Assembly (NCBI GenBank): GCA_036571765.1
Contig: BROE01000009.1
Span: 11,778,904-11,842,903, forward strand
Reading direction: 5' to 3'
Source: Plecoglossus altivelis
Taxonomy: Eukaryota; Chordata; Actinopteri; Osmeriformes; Plecoglossidae
DNA length: 64,000 bases
Shown here: in pieces, positions 58,828 to 64,000 of the stretch
How positions within the stretch are numbered: position 1 is the stretch's first letter
How the letters are laid out: each line of letters opens with the position of its first letter
Program-made: the position numbers and the translations under genes
Notes under the pieces: model-generated
Seen by the model: only the letters and a program-made list of their open reading frames with translations
Database searches by the model: none
What the model was told of the DNA's origin: nothing

Positions 58828-60560
58828 TTCCTAAAATGTTAAACTGTGCATGAGTGTGAGACAGACACAGCCTGCTGGGAGATCTTGTGAGGTCTGGATA
58901 ATCTTGTCATTACTACAAGTAATTTAATCTGCTCTGATTAGGATTAGGCTTCATTTACCCTAATCTCACTGGGGGAGTCTGTCAGAGTAATAAAATAGTT
59001 GATGAAGGTCTACATTAAAGTGCCAATTTACCAACATATTGCAGTACGTTGTTATGATGTCATAGTGCCTGCTTCCCTCCTAGACACCTTCATGTCACTG
59101 ATGTTCTGAGGTGTAGTATTTCAATCCCATAGTATTTTATTTGAACGTCTAGGATCCTACCCTTCTCTGTTAGTCTCTTACAGTGAGCTCCAGCCTTTCC
59201 TGCTATAACCTTAGTCTGAACACACACGCAAACAGGAGGCATCAATACCTCTCGGTTCTTAGAAGATAAGATGAACGTCTGTCAGCTTGTGTGAGATAAA
59301 GGATCTTCTCTGATATCACAGTAGAATCCCAGACCTGTATTATGCTACGTGATGAATTCTCATCTTGCTTCTATGTCTGATATATGAGCATGTAGGGACC
59401 GCCTGAGCAGCCATGTTGGGGTAGTGGCCTCCTGTTGTATTGTCTGATTTGCAAGGGCTGTGGGTGTGTGTGGATGTGTGTGTGTGTGTGTGTTGGGGGG
59501 CTGCTTACTGTCCACTGCAGTTGGGTGCAGCTGATTAAATTACCCCACTGTCTGCCGAAAGCCAGGGGGTCGCAACAGTAGCTAATTTAGTCAGAAGACA
59601 TGCTGTCATGGGGGGAGGGAGGGGCACAGAGAGACCAGGGGGACGGGGGGGATGGGGGGGGCTAGGGGCAGACCTGTGAAGGGCGGGGAGGGGGGGGGGT
59701 TAAGAGGGGTGGTCAGGATGAAGTCATCTCTCTGGTGCTAGGAAATGAGATCAGACCCTCTCCTGTACACACAGACACCAGCAGACATGCACATAGACTC
59801 CCTTCCGGTCTTCCTCCTGCCCCCCCCCTGCCCCCCCCCCTGCTACTGGTCCCTCTTCTTGTCTCTAGTACCCCAAGACAGCAGAGACAGTGCCTCTTTC
59901 TTTGTCTCTCTTGCTTACTCTCTCCACCACCCCGATCATCACATACAAACATACCTGTCTTATCTGTCCGTATGAACACATTACTGTATTAGAAGGTATG
60001 CATCCACACACACTCTGCCTGCATGCATGAGAAGGAGAGCGTGAGAGAAAAAGAGAGGGTTGAGTTCTAGATCAGGGAGATTTACGCACTGTGTTTTCAT
60101 TTTCCCTTATTGAGGATCAGGGGGGATAAAGGTGCGGGTCTGTGTTATGGGAATGTGCGTTGGTGTGGTGTGTGTATGCAGAGAGAGGAGACTATGCTAG
60201 TAGCATTTGCACATATGTGGGTCAGTTAATATCACCTTGATCAACGAAAGCATAAACAGGACTTTGCCTACAGTTATGGAATAGGAATTAGTGTGTGATG
60301 TGTGTGTGTGTGATTGCGACGAGCTTGTGTGTGTGTGTGACGAAGCTTGTGGTGTGTGTGTGCCGAGCTTGTGGTGTGTGTTGCCTCTGTCTGTGAGAAC
60401 CTTTTCTCTTCATCTCAAATAACAGAACTCACTGACACAACAAACACGAAGATATCCCATAATGCACCTCAACAGGAAATGCACTGCAGCATGCTCGCTG
60501 TCTGATCCATGAGTCACATGACATCATCCCAGCTCCAGTCAGGAGCGCAACTGTACATTT
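57800..60560. other. Gene-free stretch with simple repeats
   Basis: No supportable coding exon on either strand. Contains a (GA)n tract at about 58420-58472, a CA run at 58797-58825, and a G-rich stretch at 59609-59700. Confidence 0.5.
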
Positions 60561-60659
60561 ACTGAGGGGTATACAAGATTATGGTTGGCGCCCCCTCCCA
60601 ACCCAAAAATCGATATAAAATGCATTTTACACATGGACAAAACACAGAAATCGCCGCAA

Positions 60660-60865
60660 CTCTACCGGCGCCTCTATACAACGCAATACACCGCATACAC
60701 CGCGATACACGCAATACAAGACGCTACACTGCAATACACCCGCATACACTGCATACACCGCATACACTGCACACAACGCGCATCACACCGATATCACTGC
60801 AGCTACACTGCCATACAACCGCATACACTGCATATACTGTATACACTGCATACACTGCATACCCC
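60660..60865. repeat. Irregular (CATACACYG)n short tandem repeat
   Basis: Degenerate 9-10 bp units such as CGCATACAC, CTGCATACAC and CGCGATACAC over about 200 bp. Open frames across it (CIHRIHC-like) are repeat artefacts. Confidence 0.85.
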
Positions 60866-61135
60866 ATTTTTGCGCCACTGGCTCCAGTATGTATTTGTTG
60901 TATGGGTGTCTGGGTCCATGTGTGTGAGTGTGTACGTTTGTCCGCATGTGTGTGTTACCAGAGAACAGAGTATCATATGAGCACATGCATGTGGGTGAAT
61001 CATCATGCATCATGCGCTATTCCCCGAAGGACGGTAACGTCACTGAGAGTCATTTAGACGGAGTCTTCTTTCTTTGCTCTCCGGAGCAATGACCACACAC
61101 AGACACACATGTCAACACCCGGCCCTCAAGTCCAG

Positions 61136-61276
61136 GAGACGAGTGGGAAGACGGTCTAGGAGACGGCTTGGAAGACGGTCTAGGAGACGGCTTGGAAGAC
61201 GGTCTAGGAGACGGCTTGGAAGACGGTCTAGGAGACGGCTTGGAAGACGGTCTAGGAGACGGCTTGGAAGACGGCC
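61136..61276. repeat. 24-bp minisatellite, about five copies
   Basis: Unit GGAAGACGGTCTAGGAGACG followed by GCTT, nearly perfect. It is open in several frames (RRSRRRLG on plus, PSSKPSPR on minus) because 24 is a multiple of three. No start context, splice sites or similarity support a gene. Confidence 0.93.
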
Positions 61277-61279
61277 TGG

Positions 61280-63710
61280 GACAGGAGATGCTGGACACCT
61301 GCTGGATGCAGACTTGGTGCTCTCACATCACTAACTGTCTTCCAGAAGGGAGATCGGTGACGTCACATATAGTGTCACAGGATGTGGTTAGAAGAATTGT
61401 ATTGTAGCCAGTTAGTGTATTTATTCCCTTCATCATCTGCTCTGTTCTGTATACCACTTCACACGGCTCTCCCAGCTGGCCTTTCTCTTTCCAAAACTCC
61501 TCTGACTCTTAAGCCACACTAACACCAGTCTGCTCTCCAAGATTCGGGGAATCCTACCTATATCTGGCCTCTAGACAGGCAGATTAACTGATCAATACTG
61601 GCTGATTGATTGTTGATGAAGAGAAAGACAGGGCAGAGTTGGACTGGGTTATGGAAGAGGGATTGCATGTGTATTCAATTAAAATTGTTTGTGTGTGGTG
61701 TGTAAGCGCTGAAATGACTGTGTGAATATGGCTGTGTGTCAATGTGTGTGTGTGTGTGTGTTGCGTGACTAATGTCTGAATCGGTCTGGTTCAGACAGCA
61801 GTGGTGTGCCTCTGGTGGATAGAGTTTAATATCTGTCACTAATCGAATACAAATTACATTTGGGGATGTTAAGGAACCTCAACTGGTTCATATTGGATTT
61901 GCTGCCATCTGCGCTCTGTGTGGGATGCAAGGGCATGTTTCTGCTAAATATGCGGGCAGTGAGGAGATCCAGGTCTGTGTCAGCAAGGCCCTCTGAAGCT
62001 CTCTGTATCATTGTTTCTTGTTGACTGTTTTTTTAAACAGTCATAAACGATTCCCTGTCTGGAAAGGGGGGGAAGAGCGACGGAAACAGAGGAAGCGGGG
62101 GAAATAAAGAGATGGGGGTGGGGGTGATGAGGAGAGATGTATTGCCACTGGTCCATAAAACTGATTGGCTGTGACATTGGGAGTGATGAGAACATGGTAG
62201 ACAACCTGTGATCTCCGAAGGACATGAAGACACACAAGTGTGTGTGTGTGTGTGTGTGTGTGTATGTTGATGGGTAGTGACGTGGATGCGGGACTCCATG
62301 AGCCATCAGCTCATTGGCAATCTGTCTACATTCTCTACCAGACAACCAGAGAGTTATTGATGATCTATCCACCACACCCTCTCCCTGATTTAATACATGC
62401 ATACATTGGCTTAGTTTCATTTTCAAACACACACATACATGTTCACGTGTGTCCATGCCCTGACTTACACACACACACACTCACACACTGACACACAATT
62501 ATACTAAGGAATATAGAGTGGGATGAGTAAGCAGAGTAATAACCCTCAGGGTATGGTATTTCCCAGAATGCATCACTGTGGGTCACTCGATGCACTGCTG
62601 GTGTTGGTATGGCAATTATCCAAGTGTGTGTTAATGGTGTTTGTCGTGTTGAATATGTGTCCTGTAGCAGAATACTTTATTTGGTCAATAACTTTTATGT
62701 GATCACAGATAGCCTTTTTGTTCAAAAGTGTGACAAAGTACGTATGTTAGTTTCAGCGTGTATATATGTGTTAGTCTCACAAGAGATTGTGTATGGTCTT
62801 TGAAAAGCACAGATTGTACTTGTCAAGTTGTTATAAAGGCTGTGAGTTCGCAATATGTCTTTTTTTAATCACACTGAATTGTTTAATCTTTTAAAAATAG
62901 GCCAAGGAAACAAGGATATCATCCAACTATCTTTCTGTTCCCTTGACAAGCTCTGTTCTGATGGCTGCCTAACATTGCTATATCTGCTCCACAGCTAGAC
63001 TAATAGCCCTCCACAGACATAAACAGTTTGTTTATGTCTGTGTGCATGCTCCTGTGTGTGTGCACGTGTCAGTGCTGGTAAACTGCTGCCAGCACAAAAG
63101 GGGGCCCTGCTAAAGGGTGGAGTTGTCGAGCTGTCTGCGTGAGGAAGATGGAGAACAGCGAAACACACAGGAGAGAGGCCCCTGTTTTCCTCCAGGGCTG
63201 CAAGGGGACTGGCTGGGCAGCACAATGCCCTGCCCCAGAGAGGCCTCACCCTGCTGGGCTACAGGCTGCAGCACCTGGTCCCTCGTTCTGGGAATCTGGA
63301 AAGAGGAATCACACACACCAAGTCCCACTGCTACCAGCTGGTGGATTTGGATCTATGGAAATCCGTTTTATGGACGCTCATGAATGTTCAGTATGAACCT
63401 GGAGAGAGAGGTCTGAGTTGTGTTTTCTGGATTTGTAACTGAATCCCAGAATGCAGAAGGCTACTGGGATATACTGGTGAGCATCGGTGCTTCACTGTCT
63501 TGTGGCCCCTCGCAGTTTCTTTTGAGGGGGAGTTTTCACGCCTCTGATCCTTTGTGCTTGCGTGTGTGCGTTTGCATTTGTATTTGCGTGAGTGTGGGTG
63601 TGTGTGTGTGTGTGAGTGTGTGTGAGTGTGTGTGTCAGCCCTATCATCTTCCTACCAAGGCCCGTGAGCGACAAGAGGGGGATTTTTAGAAATGATCACA
63701 CAGAAATATG
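61280..63710. other. Gene-free stretch
   Basis: No recognisable exon. CA/TG runs are at about 62239-62264 and 63597-63633. The open frames at 63117-63396 on the plus strand and 62995-63328 on the minus strand have no recognised motif, and neither shows convincing splice-site pairs. Confidence 0.45.
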
Positions 63711-63716
63711 AAGTAT

Positions 63717-63853
63717 GTGTGTGTCTGCATGCATGGAACTGAAGCAGTCAGTTGATCTTAATGTGTGTGTCTGCATGCACAGAACTGAAGCTGTCAGCTG
63801 ATCTTAATGCGTGTGTCTGCATGCACTGAATCAAAGCAGTTAGTTGATCTTAA
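63717..63853. repeat. 46-bp tandem repeat, three copies
   Basis: Unit GTGTGTGTCTGCATGCATGG then AACTGAAGCAGTCAGTTGAT and CTTAAT, three diverging copies ordered head to tail near the window end. Confidence 0.88.
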
Positions 63854-64000
63854 AGGGGATTTCAGATGATATGATGACAGCTCAACCCACTCAGCTAATG
63901 TAGACATCATGATGTCATGATGAGTGTGTGTATGCATATTTGAATGTGAATGTGTATCAAAGGGAATGCTTCAGTCTGTATTGTTAGGAATTCTGCCCAG

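Noticed and set aside
60585..60980. 131- and 158-codon ORFs over the CATACAC repeat
   Set aside because: Low-complexity repeat translation (HRIHC/YTAYT), not protein-like.
63117..63396. Open frames on both strands at 63.1-63.4 kb
   Set aside because: No known domain and no convincing splice-site pairs; GC-rich local composition explains the openness.

Overview
This window is vertebrate nuclear DNA, almost certainly from a teleost fish. Genes are split into many small exons with GT-AG introns. Introns are compact and full of CA/TG microsatellites and minisatellites, and several copies of a repeat tail common in teleosts (the 'CTTTGGATAA..CTGCTAA' type) are present. Six protein-coding genes can be read through most or all of their exons, plus one tRNA. 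No bacterial, viral or CRISPR features are present.

Layout: ola1 (minus, about 0.07-3.9 kb; complete 395-codon CDS) is head-to-head with a transformer-2 gene, tra2b-like (plus, 4.2-7.5 kb; complete 297-codon CDS plus a purine-rich poison exon in intron 1). tra2b converges on senp2, a SUMO protease (minus, 7.8-13.5 kb). Next is a very large coiled-coil gene, pericentrin (pcnt, minus, 14.6-45.0 kb, close to 60 exons), running from its conserved first exon to the PACT domain and C-terminal tail. pcnt is head-to-head with the C21orf58 orthologue (plus, 46.6-48.3 kb). A tRNA-Lys(UUU) lies at 48.93-49.00 kb (minus). Last is atg9a, the autophagy lipid scramblase (minus, 49.5-56.3 kb). From 56.3 kb to the end I see no supportable gene, only simple repeats and minisatellites.

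The gene order combines pairs that are linked in human: TRA2B with SENP2 (3q27), and PCNT head-to-head with C21orf58 (21q22.3). In human these pairs, OLA1 and ATG9A lie in different places, so this is a teleost rearrangement of old linkage blocks. The genes do not form one pathway: they cover ATPase/translation stress, splicing, deSUMOylation, the centrosome, an uncharacterised protein, and autophagy.

The most interesting points are: a probable U12-type AT-AC intron in atg9a; a tra2b poison exon with GAA-rich enhancer sequence; a near-identical duplication of two pcnt exons whose junction is full of indels (probable assembly false duplication); a 15-bp minisatellite whose every unit joins an acceptor-like end to a donor-like start directly at a pcnt exon edge; and a 21-nt pcnt microexon. 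The window also contains one run of N (42632-42899). Exon edges were placed by eye from splice consensus, reading frame and remembered human orthologues; none was checked by alignment or RNA data.
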